Assembly: GCA_028583605.1 (NCBI GenBank)
Contig: CM053326.1
Span: 16,418,639 to 16,482,638 of the forward strand
Direction: 5' to 3'
From: Dastarcus helophoroides
Taxonomy: Eukaryota; Arthropoda; Insecta; Coleoptera; Bothrideridae
DNA: 64,000 nt
The translations under genes were made by a program, and so were the position numbers. The notes beneath the pieces were generated by a model. The model ran no database searches, had not been told where the DNA came from, and saw nothing but the letters and a program-made list of their open reading frames with translations. Shown here one piece after another: positions 1-11,341 of the stretch (its first letter is position 1; each line of letters begins with the position of its first letter).

Positions 1-185
1 GAGGCCCTAGATACCAGTGAAAACCGCAATTTGATATCTTTTATCTAACCAAAGATATTGGCAAACAAAGTTTAAGTAATGAATTATCATATAGTTGGCC
101 TATAAAATTAATAAAGTGGCCCTTGAAAAAAGTTAACTGCAAAAATGAAATAAAAAAATGCAAATCTTTAAGGTTGCAATTGTGT
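1..185 (+). repeat. Fragment of the long-TIR element family
   Basis: This stretch matches the inner part of the left arm of the element at 15008-17164 (its copy lies at about 15466-15655) and, inverted, the right arm near 16545-16620. Shared landmarks include a run about kinase-like-free AT-rich DNA ending in a 'gtttactacctgc' block. No coding sequence is visible. It is a truncated copy cut by the window edge. Confidence 0.6.
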
Positions 186-1905
186 TTACTACCTGCAGAT
201 TTCATTCATTATTAGTTATGTTTCACATTTGCTTATGTTTATTGACTGACATTGTTCATTGTTATTTATAATGTACTTCTCATTTTTATTATATTTCATT
301 GCATTGAAAGCAATCTTTTAAGGTGGGCGGTATGTTCGATATTGTATTGTTGTCATAACAACAAAAATAATAAAATTCACGATTAGAAAGAAAATGTCAA
401 TTATTTATTCATCATAAATTATACAGTTCATAAAGAAGAAACCAGCGAATTACACACAAACGATTCTTTTAAAACCTTAAAGAAAGTCTTGGCCATGACA
501 ATGGTAAGTGTGGTCGGGTAACATATTAGCTATTAAAAAATAAATTTGGCGGACCTCAAAATATGTAGAAACTTTTTTAAAGAGACCGGTTGATCCGTCG
601 CCGTTTCATCCGGAGCCGGTTAAGAGGGAGTTATTTCGAATTCAGCTGTTGGGATAATTCGATCTAGCTTATGTAATATCTTCAAAGTATGTTATATTAT
701 TTGAATTGCTAGGCCATGTAAAAACAATTTTTCTCAATAGACAACAAGGCGTTCAGTTGTTTATACACAATATATTGATGACTATGAAATTGTGCTCATA
801 CTTTAACCGTTTTTTTTTCTTTATTAATAAGTAAGTTGCCAATGTTAGCTCCATCCTGTGATACACATAGTGTTCTGCTACAAGTTATGTTGTTGTCAAC
901 AAACTTTAATATTTTGGATAGATAATTACATTACTGTTTCTGAAAATAAAGCATTTGGTATATAACATTATTTATGGAAGCTAATTCGAATTATTGGTAT
1001 GCGTAACAAATGTGCCCACAATACGTTAAAGATAATTCGGAATGTAAACGATATCATAAATTACATAAAGGGTGCATTTTCAATACATTTAAATTACTAG
1101 GCCTTAAATCTCTAAACAAGCAAGAATTCAAAAGATTAATGGATCTGGCTACTTGAAGCCCATTGGTTCATTTAATAGTTAGTCATGTACAGGGTTGATT
1201 TTCTTAATGGAAACCCCCTGGTCTTACACATTCTTTTATCTAGAATTTAACTTCTCCTAACCAAGACAGGTCATACAGTTCGCATTTTTTTATACGCCAC
1301 CCTTGACGTCAAATCGGATAGTGCTGAGAATCGGATCTAAACGCCACATGCGATCTCAAAACAACTGCTGTAAATACCATACGTTATTGCAAATCTACCC
1401 CCTCTGCAATAATTCTAATAAAATTAAGTATTGTTGAACGTTAAAGTTTACATATAGCGATAGGCATGTAAAATTTCGACGATGGTCATTTTTTGTTGTT
1501 TTTAGGGTTTCCGTATTCTGAAAGAAAAAAACTGAAATCTTATAATCTCACTGTTGTGTTTATCTATCACAAAGAGGTTTTTCTCAAAACTATACAGTGC
1601 TATTCTGTAACTTGGAATAAATTCAGCAAATGAAAGACAGTTTTTTTTCCAAAATATAAAATAATATAAGGTTTGTTTTATCAAAAAATTTTAATATATC
1701 CTTGAATTATTAAAGAAAAACTGTTTTTTGGAGTTACCTTTAAGAGGTGGTTTCACCACTTAAATCATCAAGTTAGCATCTAAAAAAATACGTATACAAT
1801 GTTTTTTTATATTCTATGACATATCACAAAGTGAAATAAATCGTTGGGATACACCTCGGGTACTTTCCTTGTCAGTAAACTAGCATGATTTGATGGGGGG
1901 CCATA
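186..1905. other. AT-rich stretch, nothing recognised
   Basis: No open frame longer than about 60 codons resembles a known family, and I see no repeat that recurs elsewhere in the window. It may be decayed repeat or intergenic DNA. Confidence 0.4.
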
Positions 1906-1985
1906 TTAACCCTTTGGGTGCACATTTATTCGAATAATTTTTTGCATTTGGAGCACTATTAATTTTTTGGGGTATAAAGTAATTT

Positions 1986-2395
1986 ACAGGATATACTTCT
2001 TCCGGGATTGACCTGTCAATATATATAATAGTGTTGATTGATTTAATCGTATTCTTCAGAAACAAAGAAAAGAAAAAATAAAGAGGAATATGAGGGAATA
2101 TGCAAAAAATGAAAGAATGAAAAGAGGAATATGAGGGAATATGCAAAAAATGAAATTAACCCTTTCATTCTTTCATTTTTTTTGCATATTCTCTCATATT
2201 CCTCTTTTTATTCTTTCATTTTTTGCATATTCCCTCATATTCCTTTTCATTTTTCTTTTCTTTGTTCCTGAAGAAGCCCCCTACGATGGTGGGCGAAACG
2301 TCGAAACACTTTTAGTAGTTCTTTGACACGGTCCAATCCCGGAAGAAGTATATCCTCTACTGACTCTGGCCGTGGAAGCCTTCGTTATCATATAG
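1986..2395 (+). mobile_element. Palindromic hammerhead-bearing insertion in piggyBac
   Basis: The insertion is flanked by an 8-bp direct repeat, agtaattt, at 1978-1985 and 2396-2403. It consists of two arms in inverted orientation, about 1988-2135 and 2165-2360, with purine-rich 'gaggaatatgagggaatatg' blocks repeated in each. The right arm carries a hammerhead fold (2261-2310); the left arm has lost the ribozyme but keeps the matching ends. The inverted-dimer form and short TSD are what Penelope-type retroelements often leave. The sequence at 38550-38650 is a relative. Confidence 0.6.
2261..2310 (+). ncRNA. Putative type I hammerhead ribozyme (subfamily 1)
   Basis: The core box CUGAAGA (2268-2274) is followed by stem II, GCCC (2276-2279) with GGGC (2291-2294), then GAAAC (2295-2299) and GUC (2300-2302), with predicted cleavage after C2302. 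CUGANGA is the general hammerhead consensus, so A at the fifth box position is tolerated. Stem I is GUUC upstream with GAAAC downstream, holding one bulged A, so it is the weakest part. The fold is read by eye and has not been energy-scored. Confidence 0.6.
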
Positions 2396-2484
2396 AGTAA
2401 TTTGTAAGAACAGCATATTTTATGCAAGAATTCATTCATTTCATGATATATTAATATATGTATGATATTGGGATAACTTTAAAT

Positions 2485-3285
2485 ATTTAGTATTGCAAAA
2501 AAAGAAAAATTTAGGAACAAACAAATTTTCAAGTTATAATAAGAAGCAAATTTTATTAATAATTTTGAAGAGTATGGAGTGGTACATTGCATTCTTTGCA
2601 CTGCCAGGTGGTGTATTTAGTTTTTCATTACCTGTGAAATGCAAGACAGATGAAATCGAAAAACCTATTACGTGGAATAGTGTTTGAAAAAATTGGAGAA
2701 CTTATAATTTGTCTTTTTGACCAATACATTTTCAACTTTGGTTTCTTCACTTGGGCCATCAAAATGCATAATGCAATATATGCTTCTTAGTCGTTAGAAT
2801 TTATGGGCACCCACCTTTCGTTTCTTTTTTTTTCAAAACCTTACATTTCTTTTACTTGTCTGGCATATCTATTTGTCTCTTCCACTATGCTAATTTTAAA
2901 AATCTTCATTTAGGACTTCATTCAAGATATCCAAAGGTTTAGGATTAGCACCTAGCCTTCGCAGACACAAAGGATTTATTCCAGGCACTCCACGAAACCG
3001 TTTTACATTAGGTAGATTGTCTTTTTCTTCCCAAATCCATTAATCTAATTCCTCAGGAGAAAATTCACTATCACTGATTGATAAGTATCTTGTACGTCTT
3101 TTGCATCTTGGTTTTATCTCACTATCATCACCACTATCATTGTTAAGTTCGCTGTAGTTTTCATCATCTTTGCTTTAAAAGCCACTGTAATCACTAAAAA
3201 ATTCTTCGTCAGATTGACCTTAATCACTTTTTTCAATTAAACTTTCGCTACCACTTTCAAAAAATATGTCGCTAATTTGTGACAT
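2485..3285 (-). pseudogene. piggyBac transposase, N-terminal relic
   Basis: Read from an ATG at 3285, the minus strand gives an acidic, serine-rich N-terminus, then FRGVPGIN and [11 protein letters not shown], then ETNRYARQ, W-x-PIN, LCILMAQVKKPK and the YWS / RNRFFDFIC block. That order is characteristic of the piggyBac transposase N-terminal half before the catalytic core. Several in-frame stops and frameshifts interrupt it, and the conserved Asp residues of the catalytic core are not found. The ribozyme insertion and deletion at the left end have removed the rest. It is certainly inactive. Confidence 0.7.
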
Positions 3286-3472
3286 TATGGGTCAGTATAG
3301 CACAAGGTACATTTTGATAATGAAATTATTTTCTCCATTGCAACTGATACAAATTACTTTGAAGTAAACAAGAATGAACATTTTAAATATTGTCTCATTT
3401 TCAACGACGTATCAGAACGTCAGGTGCGACTTTGGCCAAATTAATGCATGACGAATGCGGTCAAAGGGTTAA

Positions 3473-5728
3473 ACGCATGGTCCATATTCGGACCTTTTCC
3501 TCTACTAATCATGTGTCATTTTTTTCGATCAAAATGTTATCAATTTACATCTATTTAAATAATTTACATATTTTCAAATACTAAAATTAATTTATTATAA
3601 TTGCGACTTACCAAGAATCTAAAAAGAAAAAGTAAATGTTCTGTTTGAGCGATTTTCCTAAAATCTTTAAATAATGCCATTCTAAATTTTATTTTAAACA
3701 ATATCGTCACTTTAATCCAATTTTTAACTAATATCTTGTTATTTATTTAGACTGATTTCTGATTGAAAAAAAAATACTCTGTGTAACTGGTACTTTTAAT
3801 TAAAATTGGAGCGTTAGTAAATAAAGCCACATTTTATTGTTGCAATAATTTTTTAGCCAGAGTTTGTACAAAGTGTTTTAATACTTTAGATTTAATAATA
3901 TTAAACCAATTATTATTAAACCAACATGTTATATTGGTAATGAATTTATTGTACAAATTTTTATACAGTTATAAAAATAAACCTACTCTTCTGATTAATT
4001 TCAAACTAAAGTTTTAGTGACAATGGTAAATGGGCTACAGCGAATGCGTTGCTAAAATATTGAGCAATATCATAGCAATACCAAGCAATTCGCCGACACG
4101 GAAAACGTATTTTGAGACGGATCATAAAGAGCACAATACATTAAATTGAAACTTCTCCACCGTGTAATAATTTCCCATTCGCTGTACAAAGCGTTTGTGG
4201 CATAAATTTCATCATCAAAGGTATGTTTACGGCTGATCTAACTGTTTGAATTTAAAAGAAATGTTTCATGTATTATGCATCAAAATTTTAACATATCAAA
4301 CTTCTTTGTGCCTACAAGAATTTTCGTATATTAGATTTATTCGTCATCAAAAAACAATGGGAAAGACGTGCTCTCGATTGTGACCACGGTCGAACTAAAG
4401 GGCTGAGGTCAGATTGCTTCTTTTATTTCCTGTTCTGAATGAATAATACGAAAAGCGTGACGATATTATAACCCCTAAATTTAAACACAAGAAATCATCC
4501 TATAAGAAATTTTTATGTTTAGGCAGACTTTAAAGGTTTAAAAATTTTAGTGAAATCTTTTTAATAAAGTAACCTCAGCCTTTTTCCTATACTATTTTAC
4601 GTTCTTCTTATACATGGACCGAGATTTATTAGATTCAGTGTATGTAATACAGAGATTGCAGGTTTCAATCTTATTACATCTCGTCGGTATGGAATAACTT
4701 TTAAAACCCGAATCGAATGAATATACCTCTGCTAGCAAGTATAATAGTTACTTGTACCTTAATTGGTACGAGTAGTGGGAAAGAATTATCCACATAAATT
4801 ACTAGTTATGAATAAAATTGGTAGACTTTTTTTTGATGTTGTTTATATTTCGATTTATTTATTATCATATTGTGTTTCTGTGACTACCCTGAATACAATT
4901 TGGTAAATGCGAGGGAAATTCTTGAACTGGTTTTCACAGTATTCTGCTCCAGAAAATGGGGTATATATGTTATGGGTCTGGTGAGAAATTAGGACAATAT
5001 TAACAATGCCCAGTCAATGTAAACAATGACCGCTCATATTGTGATAAATATGAAACTAGTTTTTCTAGAACCGTTCGAGAATGCACTGACGGCCACAAGC
5101 TCTCGTAATTGGAAGGGCACAATGTGGCACTATATTTTTAAAGTGGGCACAATTGTTTAGAAAAAAAGGTGCCCAAAAAATTTTTTTTATTTTAAAATTA
5201 GTTGTCAACCGCGACTTCGTCCGCGTGGAATTAAATAAGTGTCTTCCTAGAAAATGTTAACATTTTACTATCTCGAAGTTTGATTTTCTAAAAAAAAGAC
5301 TTTTCATGTTTAACCATTGCCCATTTCCAGTGCAGACATTAATTGAATCTACTAACCAAGTTTAGATTTTTATATCGAGAGATTTAGGTTATGCATTGGT
5401 TCGTCAATAGGTAGCCGGGATATGTTCCTTAATATTACGTATGAAAGCTAAGAAAATAAAACGGTCTAAAATACCATTAAAATAAAATAGAAATAAAACC
5501 TTATGTAATCAACTATCAAAAGTTGCAAAGAGTGTATGCAATTTCATGGTTTGTTGAACTAAAAGAGTTCTATTTGTTTTGTTTCACATATGAACTCTAT
5601 ATCAGTTCAAACATGATTTTATTTCTGCTAGCTACTCATCCAAAAAAAACATTTCCATTTGAAGCAAAAATCATTCCTGAGTAGGAAGGTTGCCATAAGA
5701 TGATAGTACGGCAGATGGCGCAGCGATA
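3473..5728. other. Unassigned AT-rich DNA
   Basis: No gene is recognised. At 5210-5228 there is the GC-rich motif cgcgacttcgtccgcgtgg, which I recall as a recurrent tail-like motif in interspersed repeats of many insects. It may mark the end of a truncated retroelement, but no coding part is present. Confidence 0.35.
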
Positions 5729-5730
5729 TA

Positions 5731-6889
5731 CAGGGTGATTTAGTCATAATGGCATTAATTTTAACTACGTGGTCGGAAGGCTTAGTAAAGAGAGAAAATC
5801 AAAAAAAAATGTTTATTCGAATTTTCAAAATAAATTCAAATCAACCCATTGACCACTAAAACCCCTGCGCTACTGACCATATTAAATGCTTTACGACAAC
5901 AGACGCTGATCACGTTATCATTCTCTCGTTAGCTGCAACTATAAGCCGGTCTGGCGAGGGGGAAAACATCGCTAATTACTGGGCAATAAATCTCTATAGG
6001 TCATCTTGACAAATAAGTATTTGATTTTTATACACTTAAAACTTTTTACATTTTTTTGTTTCGTTAATCAATCAGTCTGATGAAAAGTAAAATCCAAATT
6101 TAAAAAATAAACGGACCCAAACGACTCAAACTAAAATATAAGGAATTCTACAAAATAAATAACGATACAATGCACTGGTCTATTTAATTTAGAAGCATAT
6201 TAACGTTGGTTAGGTTATTGTTTATAAAAAATAATTCAACGGTAGCCGACAGTCAGAATAGGTGTAGTGTACTTACATTAATACTCGAGTGACTTTTTTC
6301 CGAACTGTCGGTAAATTACAGATTTTTTAAAAAATTTCCATCGTAACACAAAGGGTCACAAAAAATAAAACATCGGGACGTCAGGAAATAACCCCCGAGT
6401 ATTAACCACTTTTAACATTTGCACCCAAAACAGCCAGTTCAGTTTATTACTTCTAGCTGTGATATCAATATTTACATCCGTCTCGCGAATTCACCTTATT
6501 TTATTTTTGGGTAATTTTTTTCTGCAATTCGTTGTAAGCTGATTTTCATATAAAGAAGCAAATCACCAAACAACTTTGCCGCAATCATGGGTGCCGCCAG
6601 GATTATTTAATGTTTTTCGTATTGTCATTTAGAGATAACCTTGTAATGTTTTGTTTATTTGTTTCACGCGAGTCCCAATTGTGCAGCCGTAAATTCTTCT
6701 TCTTTATATTTATCTGGGCCTTGGAGCTTTGTAGTCAGTCACAGCTCAAAAAGGGGTTTAAGTCATGATGTTAAAATATTTTTTTCAGCGTAATTATAGC
6801 TGAAATTTTTTTTTAATCACTTATTCGTAATATACCCGTTATTCTCTCTTTTCCCTTAAAATTAATGCCATTATGACTGAATCACCCTT
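5731..6889. mobile_element. Non-autonomous TA-flanked DNA transposon
   Basis: Terminal inverted repeats of about 33 bp begin CAGGGTGATTTAGTCATAAT at 5731 and recur inverted, ending at 6889. TA dinucleotides at 5729-5730 and 6890-6891 are the expected target duplication of a Tc1/mariner-superfamily element. About 1.16 kb long with no transposase ORF, so it is a deletion derivative or MITE-like element. Confidence 0.7.
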
Positions 6890-6891
6890 TA

Positions 6892-9579
6892 TACGACGCA
6901 GCACACGTTCCCATTTATAAAATTAGTTTGGATAATCGCAATAAAACAAATGGGTCCGAAGTTCTTTCTAAAAAATCAACAGAAAAACAATATGCTGTAC
7001 GCAGCTATCCAAAGTTACAAACAATATACACAAAATCATAGTTTGTTAAATTGATAGAAATCCGTTTTAAGTAGGGTAGTCGAGCAAGTCTCTAACAACT
7101 AAGACGGGACAAAAAGAAAATCGAATCTTTTTTTTACAAAATTAAAACTTTGCAGTCTAAACCTAACATTTATACTTTTTTTCCCAAATTGCAAACCTTA
7201 CATCACAAGAATTTAACTTTAAATTCCATATTTTAAAAAAGAAAAGTGAAGTTGATTTCACATTTAAAATATCAATATTTCTCATAAAATTTCAAGTGAT
7301 TGCTTAAATTTACCTTCAAAATCTCAATTAACATTTTTAAAAATCTTTAAACCTATATTTTAGGTTAAAATTTTCAATTTTTTCAAAAAACTGGTTTCAG
7401 TAGAAATTTCAAGATCAGTCTTTAAAAAAAATTTTTTTTTTAGAATTACACTTTTGATTTCAAAGTTTTGGTATTCAATTCGATTTTAAGAGGGACGTTG
7501 AATTCTAAACTCGAAATTTGTACTTTTTTTTTAAAGATTTTAAATGAAAAGTTGAACCTCGAAAAACTTTTTCTCGGAACTTTGACTATACATATTCTCA
7601 AAACTTCTACTACAATTTCAAAATTTCGACGTTACCTCGAAATCTCAGCTTTAGTCGCGAAATGTCCACTTTGAACTTTATTCCTTAGTACCTGCCAAAA
7701 ATTTTAAGTGAAAAATTTAGGTTTAATTTAAAAATTTTTTTTTAAGCATTCTAAGTTGAAGTTTTGGGTTTAACTGCTAAAGACTTTTCAAATGTATTAG
7801 CTTATTAATTTATAAAAACTAATTCACATTTTCACTGCAAATTTAAAGAAAAACGCTGAATATTTGAAGGTCGAAATGTTTAGTAAAAAATGTAAAGCTT
7901 TAATAACTCTGGATTTATAAAATAAACATTTTTCGAAATTTTAAACTTTTCAAAGTTTTAAAAAAATAAATTAAAAAAATTTAAACTGGAAAATTTGAAA
8001 TAATAATAAAGTTTAAATCTGACATGTCTAAACAAATTTCAACATTTCAAATTTAAATACCAAATTTTTTAAAGAGAAGCGTAAATTTTATGAATACAAT
8101 GTATATTTTGGGACCAAATTATTTGATAAATATTAATGTTTTAACTTTCATGTCAAAATTTAGCGAAAAACTTGAAATTTTAACAATTCTTTGACCTTAA
8201 AATTATTGCAGGAAAATTAAAATTGAAAAAATAATAATAAATTATTAAAAAAAATATAATAGAACATAAACATTTCCCGAAATTTCAAGTTTAAAGTCGA
8301 ACTTTTTAGATAGCACTTTCGTGTGTACACGTAGAATTTTTTAGAAAAGCAATAATTCAAGCTAAAACAGAATTAATTGTTTAAATTTTTTGTTCATCCT
8401 AAAGAAATGTAACTCGAGATGCGAGGTAAATTATGATAAAATTAAGATAATTTCTACCGAAAAGATGTAGCTATGAAACCTCAACCTTCGATTTTCCTTA
8501 ATGTATTTTAAAAACTAAAGCTTTTTTTTGAAATTTTGAAAATTAAAAAACAAATCATTAATTTTAAAACCGATGTTGTGATAATGTGATTTTGACATAA
8601 TTGGGTGTTTTCAAAAAAAAATTAAATGAAAAATATTTTAATTAATATGAAAAACAAAGTAATAATTAATTTTTTTGTTAGAATTAAATAAATGAATTGC
8701 TGGACCAACTTCACATTCATTTCTTTACTAGTGGTTGATAGCTACAAATAACTGTCGTCAACTCTCCTTATGTTAAGCTTATTTTACCTTCAGTACTCGA
8801 CTTGTGTACACAAACTATTACCTACCGCTTCGCTACCAAATAGAAAGGTGATACTTCGAAATTTTTTTTTCACTTTAGAGTTTCCTCTCATTTACCCACA
8901 CTTTTCAAGAGCCAAATCAGGTAAATATCTTTCATAATATTCGCGGAACCTTAAGTCTTCGACACAAACGTGAATTTTTGCATAAAGTTTGTATTGTCTT
9001 ACTCATATGCTGCCATATTGTAAAAAAGGACGTTCCGAGAATTACGGAAAACGTTTGTCGTGGAATTATGAATCACTTAATTCTTCACATTTTACAAGCT
9101 AACTTAGTTTATTTGTCGCATATAACTAATTATTAAAGGCCGAATTTTAGGTAATATTCTATGATCCTACCTTTTCAACTTTGTTTGCGTTTTTCTTGCG
9201 TTATTGCCTAAATTTTAATTTCGATTTTTTTTGCCATTTTATACATGACTCGGACCTATTTTGAAAAAAATGTTTTGTCCTATTTAACCTTTTCTGTAAG
9301 TCTTTCCAAGATATTTACCCTTCTGAAGAAGTTAAGCAGAAATATGTACTTGATAAAATAAGGGTAAAGAAATACGGAGCGGTTTTTGACCATCAAAACA
9401 TAACAATAAGACGCTTCAAATATAAATTTTTTAAGTAATGTAATTTAAAAACAATTTTTCTTAGGACTCATCCAGACCCTTTTAAGTTTGGCCTGCTATT
9501 GTGATATAGAACAATTAATCTAGGTTGCTTATATTTATCTAAGTTCTAAATAATTAGGTTCTAAAAAATTAAAACTACG
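6892..9579. other. Degenerate AT-rich quasi-repeats
   Basis: From about 7100 to 8650 the sequence is a monotonous series of short blocks such as 'tttcaaaattt', 'aaattttgaa' and 'ttgaaattttaa' separated by 15-30 bases. Similar texture appears at 37650-37870, 49480-50640 and 55370-55660. No exact period is visible by eye and no coding frame is credible. It may be an old simple-sequence or satellite-like array. Confidence 0.4.
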
Positions 9580-9587
9580 CAAAGGAT

Positions 9588-9785
9588 ATTGAAATACAGA
9601 ATTTGTCCTCTGAAACCAAGAAAGTTTAAAAAACACAACAAAGGTTTCTCTGACGCGTTTCGATAGCCAAGCTATCATCTTCAGAGAGAAACTCTGTTTC
9701 TCCTTTGTTGTGTTTTTTAATCTTTCTTGGTTTCAGGGGACAAGTTCTGTATTTCAATAACCAAGGACCAGTCCGTTCCACCAAA
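9588..9785 (-). mobile_element. 198-bp palindromic hammerhead retroelement
   Basis: An 8-bp direct repeat, caaaggat, at 9580-9587 and 9786-9793 brackets the insertion. The two arms are inverted copies of one sequence containing 'cacaacaaaggtttctc', 'cttggtttcag' and 'tgtatttcaa', meeting at a hammerhead ribozyme on the minus strand. The right arm continues with 'ccaaggaccagtccgtt', which recurs inverted near 63742. The insertion at 14187-14343 belongs to the same subfamily. No protein is encoded, so it would depend on proteins from another element, most plausibly a Penelope type. Confidence 0.65.
9644..9692 (-). ncRNA. Putative type I hammerhead ribozyme (subfamily 2)
   Basis: On the minus strand stem I pairs GUUUCUCU (9692-9685) with AGAGAAAC (9651-9644), eight perfect base pairs. 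The core box CUGAAGA lies at 9684-9678. Stem II pairs GAUAGC with GCUAUC over nucleotides 9676-9662, six perfect pairs with a three-base loop. GAAAC (9661-9657), a minimal stem III and GUC (9654-9652) follow, with predicted cleavage after C9652. Very short stem III is the feature known for hammerheads of Penelope-like elements. This is one of the best-formed ribozymes in the window. Confidence 0.75.
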
Positions 9786-9793
9786 CAAAGGAT

Positions 9794-11108
9794 TTTCATT
9801 TTCTAAAATTTATTTTTGAAATGTCTTGTGTAAAGTGCATTTGTATGAAAAATGACTCCACCAAGACAAACTGCTCTAATTAACCACATAGTTTGAAGTT
9901 AACTGGAGAAAAATCGTTGTTGAAAAATTTTTTGTAACAAGTTAAATTATAAATTATATTATAGCAAACATTTTTTTTTGGAAAAAAACATTTGTGTTAA
10001 TTTCAATTACATGCAAAAAGTCTCATGTTATGCAACATAACATTCGTCGTTAATTAAAAAAATAATAATGATAATAAATAAAAACTAATTTATCAGGCCA
10101 ATTTTTTTAAAGAATGCGTTAACATTTTTATTAAAACTCTAGATTAACTAAGTAGTCCCAATTTTTGTAATTCTTTTATTGAAAAACACTTGCAAGAGAA
10201 AAATTACCCTTGAAGGAGGAAAAACTAAGAGAAAGTACGTTGTTTATGATTTTTATCGTATAAATAACTTGCTGCATTTTTTTTCTTTCCCAAAAATAAA
10301 TAATATTGAAAAAGATGTATATTCTTTTAAAATATCCATCTTTTGAAGAAATTAAAGACTTTGACTACTTTCACGCCAATGCTCGTGAAAGCAGCAGCTC
10401 TTTATCAAATGAGAATAATGTAATTTGAACATCTTCGATGTAGAGATAAATTTATTAAATTATGCGAATTAATTGCCGCGAAGGCGTACAAATTTTACAA
10501 TGGAAAAGATTGAGAGACATTTAATTTGTAGATGGGAAAAAAGCAATATTCAAAATGGTCAATAACTTTTGATCTTTTTAATTGCGGTTGTGACCTTTTA
10601 GTGCATATTTTTAGCGTGTTTTGATTCTTTAGTGCCTTTTTTAGCTGTTTGTTTTGCCTAATTTTACATTTTTCACACCTTATTACCTTATTTGACTGTG
10701 CATAGAATCCTGTCTTTAGTGATTATTCCTGCACATTTTTAGCGCAGAATTATTTTTCGACAATTTCTAATAGTTTGTTGGTACGATAATAATTGTGTTT
10801 CCAACTTCTGTCATTTTTGATAAAAAATAAAAGGTTTTTCTACCACATTTTTCCATTTTTTAATTAATTTGCAAAGTCGTCCGTATATCTTCGACATTTT
10901 TGAAAATCGCGAAAATGCAATTCATGTTCCAACTAATATGAGTTCTATAATTTAATACAATTTGACCAAACTGCTGCGACCCAAAGAGAAATTATTAGTG
11001 TACTACAAATTCAAGCTTTAAAATTTTCAAAAAAAATTTTTTTCTTTTACGAGTTTTTAGCCAAAATAAAAAGGCGACCCACAATACCCCAGTCTTTCCT
11101 ACATAATA
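9794..11108. other. Unassigned AT-rich DNA
   Basis: No coding frame or repeat that I recognise. Composition is like the surrounding intergenic sequence. Confidence 0.35.
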
Positions 11109-11341
11109 TACCGGGTGTTTTTTTTTAGTTGGGAGGTTACCTGGAGTACCACTTACTATAAAGGCAAACTGATTTTATCGATGGGGCAAATCGGAGTTAA
11201 ACTATCTTCTAAAAATATTTTCAATTTCCTCCCACTTCCAGTTATACTGGAAGTATACATCAACTTTCTTATTTTAAATAGCAACCTCCATATTTCACAT
11301 TTTGTTTAAATTTTGCTTAAAAAAATAAGTTTAGTTTAGTA

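Larger units (their letters stand above)
1906..3472 (-). mobile_element. Decayed piggyBac transposon with TTAA ends
   Basis: TTAA at 1906-1909 is followed by CCCTTTGGG, and TTAA at 3469-3472 is preceded by the inverted CCCTTTGAC, which fits the TTAA target and short C-rich terminal repeats of piggyBac elements. The interior encodes a piggyBac transposase relic on the minus strand. A ribozyme-bearing insertion occupies 1986-2395, close to the left end. At about 1.6 kb including that insert, the element has lost most of the transposase C-terminus. Confidence 0.7.

Noticed and set aside
6070..6090. CTGATGA motif as hammerhead core
   Set aside because: No stem II, GAAAC box or cleavage triplet follows.
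11115..11309. Small frame, with a relative at 17826-18203
   Set aside because: Both lie in the arms of one inverted-repeat element and resemble no transposase or host protein.
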